Below are positions 1 to 11,928 of a stretch of DNA of 64,000 bases, piece by piece. A program made the translations under genes and the position numbers. Each line of letters opens with the position of its first letter. Position 1 is the first letter of the stretch. The DNA comes from Amoebidium appalachense (Eukaryota > Ichthyosporea): contig CAVNZM010000005.1 of the NCBI GenBank assembly GCA_963693365.1, positions 7,192,001-7,256,000 on the forward strand, read 5' to 3'. The notes under the pieces were generated by a model, which made no database searches, was not told the origin of the DNA, and saw only the letters and a program-made list of their open reading frames with translations.

Positions 1-380
1 ACACACCCGCACACACACACACACACACATTTTTTTTTTTTAAAAGAAAAAAACACAATGCCCTGGTGCCAACTTAAAGGAACAGGACGTATGTAGAACG
101 AAAGCAAACTAAAACAACAGCAATTCGAGAGTTGGCCTTGGTGGTGGTCTGGATGAGATGGCGAAGAGGATGGGCTGTGCGCGCGCGCGCGCGTGTGTGT
201 GGTGTGTATGTATGTGTTTATTCTTTATTTTATTTTTATTTTTTTTCCCGGGGGGGGGGGGGGGGGGGGGGGGTTGGGGTTGGGGGGAGGGGGTGAAGGA
301 GGGAGGGAGGGAGGAGGGGGTGGGGGTGTTTTTCTTTTTTTTCTTTCTTTTTTTTTCCTTTTTTTTTTTCCTTTTTTTTT

Positions 381-411
<31 letters not shown>

Positions 412-433
412 GGAGGGAGGAGGGTTGTTGTAC

Positions 434-996
434 CCTGGAACCAAGAGGCGACATGGGGGGTGAAGTGGATGGGATGGCCAACCTGACGGCTAACCTGTCG
501 ACCAATCAAATATCAGTATTCCGTACCGTAACTTAATGCCATAGAATCGAATACCACGCCATGGGGGGTCATTATAAAACTCTATACAATAACAACCCCC
601 CCCCCCCCATTTTTGTTTGTTTAAATTTGCCCCCCTGCCCCCCTGCCCTTTCCCTCCCCCTGCATCTTTGATCTTCTGCCAACCCCAACCTAACCAGAAA
701 GACTTCTATCTTCCCTTGTGCTTGTTCCTCTTATGAACGAATAACCGTAACATTATCAAACCTGCCATGTTTTTTGCACCCACTGTGTTCGACAGGAAAC
801 CAAACGACTTTGATTCGAAAAACCGACAAGATGCTGTCAGCACTCAAACAAATGATGAAGTTACCCGCAAAAAAAGGGATCAGGCTCTTAATAGGTGCCA
901 TTGGGCAGGTGGTGGTGGTGGTGGTGGTGGTGGGGGGAAAGGGGGGGGGAGAGAGAGGCGGGGGAGTGTGAGTATGAGTGTGGGCATGTGTATGTT

Positions 997-1033
<37 letters not shown>

Positions 1034-1425
1034 GAGGGGGGGAGGGAGGGGGCGAGCGAGAGAGAGAGTGTGTGTGTGTGTTCATTTGTGTGCGTGGGTG
1101 TGTGTGCGGGGGGGGGGGGGGGGGGGGGGGGAGGGAAGAGACGACAGAGAGCGCGAGAGCGAGAGAGAGAGGAGAGAGACAATTAGAGAGAGAGGAGAGA
1201 GCGATAGAGACACACACACACACACAGCATTTTGTACGTACCTCACGCTCGTGGATGTGGTTGGTGAGGGTGTAGGGGATAATATTATCCTTGAGGAAGG
1301 CAGGGTCGTTTTTGGGTGAGGGGGTGGTGCCGGCACCAGAGTAGCCTGTGGGGGAGAAATGATTCGTTCGACATCAGTGGTGCGTATGGAACGGCAGAAG
1401 TAACTGAGATCAACAAAAAGGGAAA

Positions 1426-1496
<71 letters not shown>

Positions 1497-1938
1497 CGGA
1501 AAGGGAGGGGGGGGGGGGGGGGGGGGGGGGGAGGGGGCGGGAGGATGGGGGATGGATCTGAAGGATAACAGCCCCCTGGTGTGATGCATGAAATGCTGTG
1601 CATGTGTGGATACCTCAGTGTGACCACTTGCTCACTACAACCACCCCACCAAAACATCGTACACTGAGGGTCAAAAAAGAAAAAGGATGGGACTGGTAAA
1701 GCTATGAGAGAGGGCAAAGAGGCAGGAGGAAGGGAGGGCCGGGGGAGGGGGTGGAGGTGGGGTAAGGGTGGTGGGTGGTGGTGGTGGTGGTGGTGGGGCG
1801 GGGGGGGGGGGGGGGGGAGGGGGGGGGAAGGGGAGGGGGTGGGGGAGGGGGGAAGGGGCGGGAAGGTTCTTACCAGAGACACCGAAGACCATGGGGGGGT
1901 TCTTGAGGAGGTCCTTCAGGGGCAGAATGGATAGCTGG

Positions 1939-2035
<97 letters not shown>

Positions 2036-2784
2036 GGAGTGTGTGTGCATGCCCGTGGGTTTTCCAGGGCGGCGGTATGTGGTTGAAAGGGGTGAGCGAG
2101 TGTGTGTGGTTTTCGTAGTAGTGGTGGTGGGAGAAGGATGGGGGGTGGGGTCAGGCGACTGATCTAACCAAGATTCACACAACTAGAGAGGGGAAACGGG
2201 TAGAGGCAGGAAGGGGGAGAGAAGGCGCGGGGGGGGGGGGGGGGGGGGGGGGGACTTGCACCAAGGCAGAGCAAATCTTGATTATGTGGTCTATCGTTGC
2301 CTTTCCTCCTTCTTTCCTGATTTGCAGGTGACGTTATGGGGAATCTATATGAAGCAAGGGTGAATGTGAAGAAAGGATTCCGGGCACACACCTGGGCGCT
2401 GTGTACATGGCACGTGCCTTGTCAAATGTGTGTGTGTGTGTGTGTGTGTCTGTGTGCCTGTGTGTGTGTGTGCGCGCGCCCGCACGTGTGTATGTTTGCG
2501 TGTTGATCTACTTGCAGAACTTTCTTTCCTTTTCCTTTTTTCCAGCAGCAAGAAGGAGAAGGGGAAGAGAGGGAGGAGGGAGAAACTGAGGGAAGGAGAG
2601 GGGGAGGGCGCGGCGGGCGGGGCGGGAAGGGGGGGGGGGGGGGGGGGGGTGTTACCCGTGGCAGGAAAGGGAAGAGGGGGAGGGAGGGAGGGAGGGAGGG
2701 AGAAACCGGGGGGGGGGGGGGGGGGGGGGGGGAGGGGGGTTTTGAATGCGTCAAAAAGTACGAAGTACACAAGAACAAACGGAT

Positions 2785-2815
<31 letters not shown>

Positions 2816-4699
2816 GGTGTGTTACCGGTGGCATAGCAGCCAGGGTTGCTGATGAACTGGGCATTGCGGATCTCCTTGCGGAACCGCTCGGGCATACCAT
2901 ACTGCCACTCATCGGTGAAGCGCCAGTCTGTGTGTGTGTGTGTGTGCATGTGCGTCGTTCCGCGAGGGGGACGGGGAAGGGGGGGAGGGGAGGAGGGAGG
3001 GGGAGGGGGGAGGGGTTAGAATGCGCTAAGGAGTACGACGTACATATTCATGACGGATAGCACAACGCAAAGATCAAAAACGAAAGCACACAAAAAAAGT
3101 ATGCTTAATAGCAGGGCCCACGCTCAGGGGGGTTTCAAAAAGAGCGAAAGGAGGCAAGGAAGAAGGAAAGCAAGGTTACAAGGGTAAAAGAGTAAAAGGT
3201 TACCGGCCGAGAGGTCGACCACGACGGGCTTAGTGGACATCTGCTTGACGGCATCGACGAAGGGCTTGGACAGGTTGTTGGGCATGGCAAGTACCCAGCA
3301 GTCAACATCTGTACGTGTACGTGTGTGTACGTGTGTGTGTACGTGTGTGTGTACGTGTACGTGTGTGTGTGTGTGTGCAGTGTGGGTGGGGAGACGGGAG
3401 AGAGTGAGTGAATATGGGAAAGGGGTGATAAATGCATTAGAGAGTGGCAACATGGAAAAGATATTTGAAACAACCCCCTCCCCCCCTCCCCCCCTCCCCC
3501 CCCCCCCCCCCCAAAAAAAAAATAATAATAAAAAAAAAATAATAAAAATAAAGTTAAATAAAAAACTTAGGAACTAGGTAGACAGAATACATGCTAAAGG
3601 AGCCCAACACGAAAGCGGTACATAGCACGTACGACCTACAAGTACGAAAAAAGCACCACGATGACACACCCACACGTGCACACAAAGACAGACACCCGCA
3701 CACATGTGAACACACAACACAGGCAGGCAGACACGCAACCACACGCGCAGAGACAGACATGGACACAGGAATGCACACACACACACGCACGCGCGCGTAC
3801 CCTGGTGGTTCAGCAGGTCCTTGGGCTCCAGGTTGACGTACTTCTTGTCCGTCTCAAGCTGCATGGCACATAGACGGAGTCAGTCTGACAGCACCCCAAC
3901 CCCACCCCTTCTCCCCAACAACAACACACATACACACACATGTACACGCATGTACACGCATGCACACGCACACACACACACACACAACTACACTCCTATT
4001 ATCCTGGGATATTACCAATACTGACCTTCTCTTTCCATCCCCCCCTCTCCCCCCCCCCCCCCCCCCCTTTTCCCCATGGTGTGCGTGTTTGTGTGTGTGT
4101 GGAGGGGGGGGGAGAAGGGGGGGGGGGGGGGGGGGGGCTAAGAATGTGTAAATAGATTGAAAGCATGACTTCCCGATGGATTACAAGTGTAGATTACGGA
4201 TATAAATGTACCGAGTACAAAATACGTCGAGGTGGAGGGGGGGGGGGGGGGGGGGGGAGGGGGGGGTATCAGGGCGGTTCTAAAGGGCAACACACAGAAC
4301 GAGGGAAATTCACCACGAATAGCATTTTGGCCGCAAGCCCAAAAAAAAAAAAAAAAAAAAAACACAAAAAATGGGGGGGGGCACACACACACACACACAC
4401 ACATGCACACGCACACGCACACACAGACACAAAGAGATGGGGGGTGGGGTGGGGGGGGGGGGGGGGGGGGGGAAGAGAAAACGAGAGAGAGTGTGTGTGC
4501 ACACGTGTTTGTCTGCAAGATCAAGGATCAAGGATGGGAGGAGGAGGAGGTGGTGGTGGTGGTGGTGGGGTGTGTGTGTGTGTGTGTGTGTATGTGTGTG
4601 TGTGTGTGGGGGGCTCACCTCAGGCACGGTGTCCTTGATGGGTGTGCCCTCAAGTGCACGGGAGCTGACACAGGCAATATCCATGTGCGGGTGCTTGGC

Positions 4700-4733
<34 letters not shown>

Positions 4734-5631
4734 TGTGTGTGTTTGTCGAAGAGGGTGGGTGGGTGGGAGCGGGGGTGGGGGAGGTGGTCGGAGTGGTTAG
4801 AATGCGTCACAAGAGTATGAGGCACACACTTCAACAGACAACATAAAAGGTGGCTATCTAGTTACGGTACTTCAACCTCTGGGCTCCGATTTTGGAAGTA
4901 AAACAAACAATAGAAACCGAAACTGCAGAGATATTATTCTCCCCCCTCCCCCCCCCCCCCCCCCCCCCCCCCCGCGCCCCTTCCACCCCCTCTCTCTGCA
5001 GGGCCATGGCCTATATTTGGTTACACAGCAACTTCACAGATCTCTTGGACTGGAACCAGAGGAGGGAGGGGAGGGGGGGGGGGGGGACATATCACATACA
5101 TAGGCAGTATCGGTGTATCTAAACAAGGTGGGTATCGTATATACTGTATAGACTCAAACCTAGATCCACTCCCAGTATAGTTGTATAAGAATATACCGTT
5201 TAGCATTCCAGACTTGATATACAAGCAGTATAGATGTATATAACTTATCATAAACTAGACAGACTCCAGCCTTGATATACAAGCAGTATAGATGTATATA
5301 ATTTATCATAAACTAGACAGACTCCAGATTTATATACAAGCAGTATAGACGTATATAACGCCACCATAAAGAATGACTCTAGACTAATATTAGATACACA
5401 AGCAGTATCGATCTATAAAAACCGAAGTAATGATTATGGATATAAGCCTGCATATTTCTATGTATTATCTACACAGTTATCCATTGGGGGATACGCACCA
5501 ACCAGCTTCATGAGTTCGCGGCCCACATACCCACGGGCACCAATGATGCCCACGGTCTTGGGAAGAACACCCTTGTGCACGGTCGTGCCGTAGCCCCCCT
5601 TCATGTTCTTGAGCATCACACGCGGCAGGTG
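434..5631 (-). CDS. ARG5,6: ARG5,6 exons 10-17: N-acetyl-gamma-glutamyl-phosphate reductase domain
   Basis: ArgC-family landmarks are present: [13 protein letters not shown] (NADP-binding Rossmann loop, exon 10), [37 protein letters not shown], the catalytic cysteine in [11 protein letters not shown] (exons 14/15), GVSGYSGAG, NHIHERE (catalytic-His region) and [11 protein letters not shown] (exon 17). The chain stops at 434 in phase 1. A CACAG acceptor followed by open sequence at 174-105 could start exon 18, but I could not match its translation to the family, so I left it out. Intron 10 (4699-5498) contains a 58-bp AT-rich minisatellite. Confidence 0.9.
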
Positions 5632-5669
5632 CTGTGGGTGTACGTGTACGTGTGTGTTGTGTTGTGTTT

Positions 5670-5708
<39 letters not shown>

Positions 5709-5832
5709 GTGTGTGTGGATAAGGGTGTGGTGTCAACAAACCAGCTGGCAGAGCTCTCGCAAAACCCAAAAGGAAAAGGGCAAACATGCACAAAGTGACA
5801 CACAAACATATGTGCCAAAACAAGCGCGCGCG

Positions 5833-5894
<62 letters not shown>

Positions 5895-6489
5895 GGCATG
5901 AAAAAATCAAGAACATTTGCCAAACAAGCTAGGGAGTACCGAGGGGGTTGTGAGATCAATCTTGCCGCCAATGAAACATTTTAAACGTACCCTAAAAAGA
6001 GAACAAGACACAAATCTAACCAAACATGGTATGCCTACCTCGGGAGACGTAAGATCGATGGCAGCATCGTCCGGCAGTGTGGAGAGGATGTCCTTCACCT
6101 CGTTGATCTTAAGCTTGGTGCCGTACTTGACCCACGGCTGCTTCATAAGATCCGCATAGTCCCTCTTAAGATTGATCTCCGGCAGCTTGTTGCCCTTGTC
6201 GTCGAAGAGACCACCGTTGGCTACAGGTGGCGGGGGGGAAGGGGGGGGGGGGGGGGGGGGTTATAATGCGTTACAGAGTACGACGTACACATTTAGACAG
6301 AGAGAAAGAGGGGGGGGGGGGGGGAGGGGGGGAGGGGGGAAGGTTTAGAATGTGTTACAGAGTGCGAAATGCACATTTACGACTGACAACACAATGCAGA
6401 GTGCACCACTCACATAACGAATAAGCATGAAAAGTAAAGCCGATCATCCTGGACGGGGTGGAGGGTGGAAGGTGAAGGTGTGTGTTTTT

Positions 6490-6539
<50 letters not shown>

Positions 6540-7033
6540 GGCTGTATTAACTTGCTGAGCTAGAGAATGTTTGTGAGTGTGTGTGTGCGCGCGCGCGCCT
6601 GTGTAAGGTGTGTCCATGCGGCCGTGTGTGTGTATCTTTGTGTGCACATGTGTGATATATCACGTACTGTTGAGGTAGACAGTGTGCAGGGGCTGCAGGG
6701 TCTTTGCCAGTTCGGCAGCAACCACATCGGCATTGACGTTCAGAAGGTTCTGGTCGTCGGCCTAGAATGTTCCATGTGACGTCAGCACATAAGCACATGA
6801 CCGTTCAAGGGGGGTTCTTCATGGCCGATTTATGGGCCCTTTTCGGGTCGGGCCAAAATGCTGTTTAATGCGCACCCTTGCCAATTATAAAGCGTAAATC
6901 ACTTTCGGGTCTGACCCGACCCGGATCTCCACAAAGCAACCCCTTCAAATAGCCATTTCATTTCATAATGTACGCCACCCACTCACTGTTTCGACAACCT
7001 TTGTCGCTCCATCCACACAAACATGACACACAA

Positions 7034-7068
<35 letters not shown>

Positions 7069-7598
7069 AGACACACACAGTCGTCCCTTTCATCCCCCTC
7101 ACACCCTCCCTCCCCGTTGAAAGACGTTATCTCATCACTACCTGAAAATCGTGTCTCTTTCTCTTTGCCCCCCCCTACCCACATGCATCCATAAGTCGAT
7201 GGCCCAACTATACCACAAGCAAACAGGCAGGAACACCCGTCACCTCCCCCCTAGTGCTTTCTGCTGCTGCTTTCAACAAACCCCCTCAGAATACTTGGTC
7301 TTCTCTATAAGCCACCACGCCAAGTTACATGTATGAGGGAAAGGGTGTGTGTGTGTGCGTGCGTGTGTGCATTGGGGGGGGGGGGGGGGGGGGGGGGGAG
7401 GAAAAGGGGGGGGGGGGGGGGGGGGGAGGGGGAGAAGGGGGGAGAGGGGGGAGGGAGGAGGGAGTTGAAATAAGGGGTCAGGAAGAGAGGTGTGGGGATT
7501 GGAAGAAAGAGGGGGGGGGGGGGGGGGGGGGAGGGGTACCATTGCCAGGGAGCCAATCACGGGGATGCTGTGGTTCTTCAGGCAGGGCTCAAGGAGCT

Positions 7599-7650
<52 letters not shown>

Positions 7651-8975
7651 CGCGCGCACGGGTGAACATGTAGGTGTGTGAAATGTGTCAGTAGACACCA
7701 TGAAAAAACACAAATAAAAACGAGAAGTAACTTTGGGTGGTGGAGAACGGGGGCGGCGGCGTGGGGAGGGGGAAGGAGGGGGGGGGGGGGGGGGGGACAA
7801 AACACAGTGCACTAGCAACGAAATGATGGTGCTAATCAATCCAAGGACTTTCAACCGGGCCTTTTTTTGTGCTCATAGCACATGTTTAGAAGCGGTGGAG
7901 CAAAAATATTGTCATTTACCTCCACATAGTGCGTTCACAACGGACAACACAACCCTGGCTTTGCAAAGCACACACGAAGAGTTTGAGAGGGGGAGGGGGG
8001 GGGGGGGGAAGGGGGAGAGGGACAGACAAAGGAGAGCAAAAAGGGGGGCCCTTGAGTTGGGGGGAGGGGGAGGATGAAAAAAGTGATCGTACCACCTCTA
8101 AGCACACGGCTCATGGTAAACCGGTGGCCAGGGAGGGGGAGCTGTATGTGTGTGTGTGTGTGTGTGTGTGGTGGTGGTGGTGGTTGGGGGGGGGGGGGGG
8201 GGGGGGAGGGCGGTGAACCTTGCGCACGCCTGTGATCTTGCCGACATACTTCCAGCGGTTGAAGTCCAAAAACTTGCCCACGAGCAGGGGGGTACCAACA
8301 AACGGGGTGGCGCTGAACCCGGCAGCATTGATGGCCTATTATTGATAATAAATGTTAGTTCTATTTTATATGTTTTGTTTGATCATTTATCATACAATTT
8401 TTATGGCGCTGGGGGCTGCGTAGGGGGGGGGGGGAGGGGGGGGGAGTGAGTGCATGTTCAAAGAAAAAGGCTTGAGAATGTAGGAACAGGAAGGGAGCAG
8501 AGGGTGAACGGCAGGATGAAGGGAGGGGGTGGGGGTGGGGGAGGTAGGGGTCGTGCAAAAAGCACGAGAAGGGCTGGGCCCTGAATGCCGGGGAGGAGTA
8601 TGAAGTATGGAGGGGGGGGGGGGGGGGGGGGGGGGGTTAACGGTTGAAGACACGGAAGGTGATGGACAAGGATAGAGAGGGGGGGGGGGGGGGGGGGGAT
8701 GTTATTTTTTTTTCTATTGTGTGACATGTTGGACATCTTAGTAAACGTGTCTATATGTGGAGGTGTGCATGTGCACACATGTGTTTGCGTTTGTGTGCGT
8801 GTGCGTGTTCGTGCGTGCTTGTGTGTATGAGTGCACGTGGAAGTGTGTCTGTGTGTGTGTGCGTGTGTGTACATGTCTGCATGTCTGTGCGTGTGTGGGG
8901 TGGGTGCTTGTGCTTGTGCGTCTGTGCATGTATGTACATGTGTGTGTTTGTATGACTGAACACGGAGGTGTGTGC

Positions 8976-9017
<42 letters not shown>

Positions 9018-11539
9018 ATGTGTGTGCGTATGTGTGCACCCACGTTGATCAGTTTCTGGTTCTCGCTCTTAAACACCTCCACGGCAATCTTCAGTGTCTT
9101 CTCGTCCGTCACACGCATGCCCTGTGTCCCCATCCAAATGTCAGTTAATCCGAAAGCCATGGACTTGACATATCAAAAGTGATCAAGAAAGAACGAGTGT
9201 GCGAGTACGAGTCCCCGTGTATGTATGTGTGTGTGTGTGTGTGTGTGTGCACGTACAAGGTGCGATCGCATGAACTCGTGCACATATATGCAATTGTGAG
9301 TCTAACGTGTGTCTGTGTGTGTGTTTATGTGTGTAGGCAGGTGTACCCCTGTGTGTTTGAGTATAGGCATGTGTGTGTGTATATGTGTGTGTGCTCGTAC
9401 CTGTGCGCGTGTTGCATGTGGTGTGGGCCTGCAGGGTCTGTGCATGTGTGCGTGTGCATGTGTGCATGTGTGTGTGGGTGGGTGCGTGAGTGCGTGAGTG
9501 TGTGAGGTGTGAGTGTGAGTGTGTGAGTGTGTGCATGTGCATGTGTGTGTGTGTTCACTGGCCAGGGGATGTATGTCACGCATGTGATATGCGGGTGCAG
9601 ATGTGTATGTGTGTATGTGTGTGTGTCTATGTGCACGTCTACACATGTGTGTGTGTGTATGTGTGTTATCGGGGGGTGGGGGCCATCACCTCTTCGTACA
9701 CGGCCTCGATGTTTGCAGCCTTCAAACGGTCATTCAGCTGTTGATGGGAGGAACAGGTGAGTATATATATGTTATTGGCAAGAATTACTACATACGTGCT
9801 GAGAAGTAGGGGGGGGGGGGGGGGGGACAATGATCGAGTATGCCAACCAAAACCTAACGACAAAAACCCCTGAACAAGACACGAGGGCGAGTAAGCCACG
9901 GACGGGTGGTGGAGAAGGACGGGGATGGGCTGGGCAGGGTCGGGGGAAGGGGCGGAGGAGAGGCTTCGAGAGGGCGGGGGAGAGGGGGGGTTGTTAGAAT
10001 ACAAACCCATTTACGACTGACAATACAACGAAGATTTTTTTCCGTTTTTCTTTTTTCTTTTTTTTTTTTTTTTTGGAAAAGGGGGGGGGGGGGGGGGGGG
10101 GGGTTACAAAGTCATCCAGAGTAGCCACCAGGGGGAACAGCATGGAGGGAGGGAGCGAGGGGGAAAGGGGGAAAGGGGGGCGGGGGGTGAGGGAGGGGAG
10201 GGGAGGGGAGGAAGCTTTCAAGGAAATATCGAACCTGGGGACCGCCGCCGTGCACGACGATAGGGAACAGACCGCACTGAACCATGGTGATGAGGTTCTT
10301 GGTCAGAATGTCGGCTTGCTCGGTGATCACGGCACCACCAACCTTGACAACAGCAAGTTTGGTAGGGTAGGCCGCTGTGTGGGTGGATGTGTTAGTGTGT
10401 GGTCGTGGTAATGTGTGGTTGTGTTAATGTGGTGGTGCTGGTGGTGGTGGTGGTAATAGCTGTGAGGGTGTATGCATGAGGCGGTCTGGGAGAGGGGTGT
10501 GTTTGGGGAGGAAGGGGGGGGGGGGGGGGGGGGGGGGAGGGGGGGGGGGCTCGTTTCTTCTTCTCCCCCCCTCCTGTCCCCGGAAAGGAAACTGGGAGGC
10601 GGGGGGAGGGGGGGGGGTCCAAGGTGGGTAGGAGTGTGGGTGTTTTTAGAGTAGTTGGATGGGTGTCGTTATTCATGTGAGAAAATGTGTGTGTGTGTGT
10701 GTGTCTGTGTCTGTGAATGTGTGTGTATGTGTGCAGTACAGGTGCATGCATGTGGGATAGCGTGCATGATGAGTGACAAGTACGGCGCAAACGTGGGGTG
10801 GGACAAGTGGGGAGACTTGAGTGCATAAGCTGGCAAGGGCTGGAATCATTTGTGACTGTGAGCTTGTATTATGTGTGTATGTGTTTGTGTGTGTCGGTGG
10901 GGAGGGGGCAGAGGGCGGGGGGGGGGGGGGGGGGGGGGAGGGGGGGGGGGGGGGGGGATAGGAGTACGGAGGGATTTGTAGTGTAAGGTCAGAACACAAG
11001 CCTGTCAAGGGGGGTGGGGGTGATGGCGGGGGGAGGGGGGGGAGGAGAGGGCGAGCGACGGGCAACGGGGGGAGGGGTCATATACTGGGGTCGAAGCCAT
11101 AGAAGTTTGATTTGAAGTGAACCAGACCCTCAGCAGGCGGTGCAGGGGTGAACGAGTTGATCAGGTCCTGCTGGGCCTGTGAAGGGGGGAAGAGTGAGCA
11201 CGTGTGCCATGTGGGAGAGATCAAAGAAAAGCGCGGGGGGGGGAGGGGAGAGGGGACGAAACATGGGGCCGGGCCCATAGAAAGCCCCACTTGCCCGATA
11301 TGGCCACACTGAATGGGATGCACGGGTTGTGCATGAGGGTTTTAACTTCTCCTTCTTTTCCCCTGCCCCTTTCCCTCCCCACATTCCCCCTCCCCATGTC
11401 TCCTTGGCTTTACGTGTTCCTTGCCTTCAACAGAAGCCCCCCCCCCCCCACACACACACACACCGCCACCACCACCACCCTCTCCCTCCTCCCACATTCC
11501 CCTACTGCCCCCCCCCCTCCCCTACAGCACACACACAAA

Positions 11540-11618
<79 letters not shown>

Positions 11619-11928
11619 ACTGAAAATACCCACACCCCCGTCTCTTATACCCACTTTTAAAGTACCTGTCGCCCCTATTTTTAAACCAACTCCCACCCAC
11701 CCGTGTCATCCTTTCTCTATTGCTCTGTTTCCTGACCAGCCCCATTGGGCCACCCCCTCAACCTCATTATTATCATCCCCTCACCTTGTTGTATTCAAGG
11801 GCCACACGGGACGAGGAGAAGTGGCGCAGGGCCGCGAGCGCCGCGGGGGCAGCCGCGGGGGCCTTGTTTTGGGCCAGCCAGCGGCCAGCCTGGCGCACGG
11901 CCAGGCCGAAGGTAGAAGCTCCCTGCAT
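434..11928 (-). CDS. ARG5,6: Mitochondrial acetylglutamate kinase / N-acetyl-gamma-glutamyl-phosphate reductase fusion (ARG5,6-type), 17 exons, C-terminus missing
   Basis: The product should catalyse steps 2 and 3 of arginine (ornithine) synthesis: phosphorylation of N-acetylglutamate, then NADPH-dependent reduction to the semialdehyde, in the mitochondrial matrix. Minus-strand exons are 11928-11785, 11176-11086, 10374-10235, 9737-9690, 9121-9044, 8335-8219, 7599-7540, 6761-6668, 6220-6039, 5631-5499, 4698-4619, 3858-3801, 3308-3204, 2927-2826, 1942-1874, 1345-1242 and 494-434. All are GT-AG and every junction phase matches, giving about 555 continuous codons. Order is presequence, kinase, reductase. 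Yeast and other fungal ARG5,6 proteins carry a DUF619/NAT-like domain between the enzymes; here the kinase end runs straight into the reductase. The last about 100 or more reductase residues are not visible and probably lie left of position 1. The exon chain is strong evidence. The gene name is by family analogy. Confidence 0.93.
1430..1499. repeat. (GT)n / (GC)n microsatellite in an ARG5,6 intron
   Basis: About 60 bp of uninterrupted GT followed by CG alternation and then a G-run. On the minus (sense) strand this is poly(C) followed by (CA)n. It lies in the intron between exons 15 and 16. Confidence 0.9.
1946..2032. repeat. (GT)n plus poly(G) abutting the exon 15 acceptor
   Basis: Read on the sense strand this is poly(C), then (CA)n, whose last CAG is the splice acceptor of exon 15 (exon starts at 1942). 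It is a clear example of a microsatellite forming a 3' splice site. Confidence 0.9.
5100..5430. repeat. 58-bp AT-rich minisatellite in intron 10 of ARG5,6
   Basis: The core ACAAGCAGTATAG recurs at about 5221, 5279 and 5336, with diverged copies near 5102, 5172 and 5399. The repeated unit is about 58 bp and includes TATCATAAACTAGACAGACT. Its AT-rich composition contrasts with the GC/CA simple repeats around it. Confidence 0.85.
6039..11176 (-). CDS. ARG5,6: ARG5,6 exons 2-9: acetylglutamate kinase domain
   Basis: Amino-acid-kinase landmarks appear in order: KVGGAVI (phosphate-binding Lys), VVHGGGPQ (glycine loop), [30 protein letters not shown] (the N-x-N-A-D nucleotide/substrate motif) and the fungal-type tail [15 protein letters not shown]. 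Spacing matches fungal mitochondrial NAG kinases, the arginine-sensitive type. Exon 3 starts by completing a Thr codon split by the intron (A|CG), which confirms the model. The domain ends at about residue 320. The introns hold (GT/CA)n arrays, C/G runs and poly(C)-tailed elements but no other exon. Confidence 0.9.
6258..6425 (-). repeat. Two copies of the poly(C)-tailed dispersed element
   Basis: Plus-strand text reads G-run, then TTATAATGCGTTACAGAGTA at 6260, and again G-rich, TTTAGAATGTGTTACAGAGT at about 6345, followed by ACAACACAATGCAGAGTGCA. In sense orientation each copy ends ...CTGTAACGCATTCTAA followed by C's. The first copy is truncated. Confidence 0.7.
11785..11928 (-). CDS. ARG5,6: ARG5,6 exon 1: start codon and mitochondrial targeting presequence
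   Basis: The ATG is at 11928-11926. The 48 codons are rich in Ala, Arg and Ser with no acidic residue until the end, and contain RHFSSSR at about residues 35-41. This looks like a matrix-processing site. The exon ends at AACAAG|GTGAGG in phase 0. Upstream, positions 11929 to about 12700 are non-repetitive and hold no further exon, so the promoter probably lies there. I see no clear TATA box. Confidence 0.85.

Noticed and set aside
105-174. Eighteenth ARG5,6 exon after GCGCACAG
   Set aside because: Phase is possible but the translation does not match the reductase C-terminus in any frame.
109-509. Pro-, Gly- and Lys-rich ORFs around the first G/T-runs
   Set aside because: They are translations of homopolymers in an ARG5,6 intron. 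The true exon 494-434 lies among them in one frame.
2280-2400. Extra ARG5,6 micro-exon (CGCCCAG) near 2390
   Set aside because: It would give an ATAP sequence after NPGCY; the exon at 1942 gives the expected ATGAQL with matching phase.
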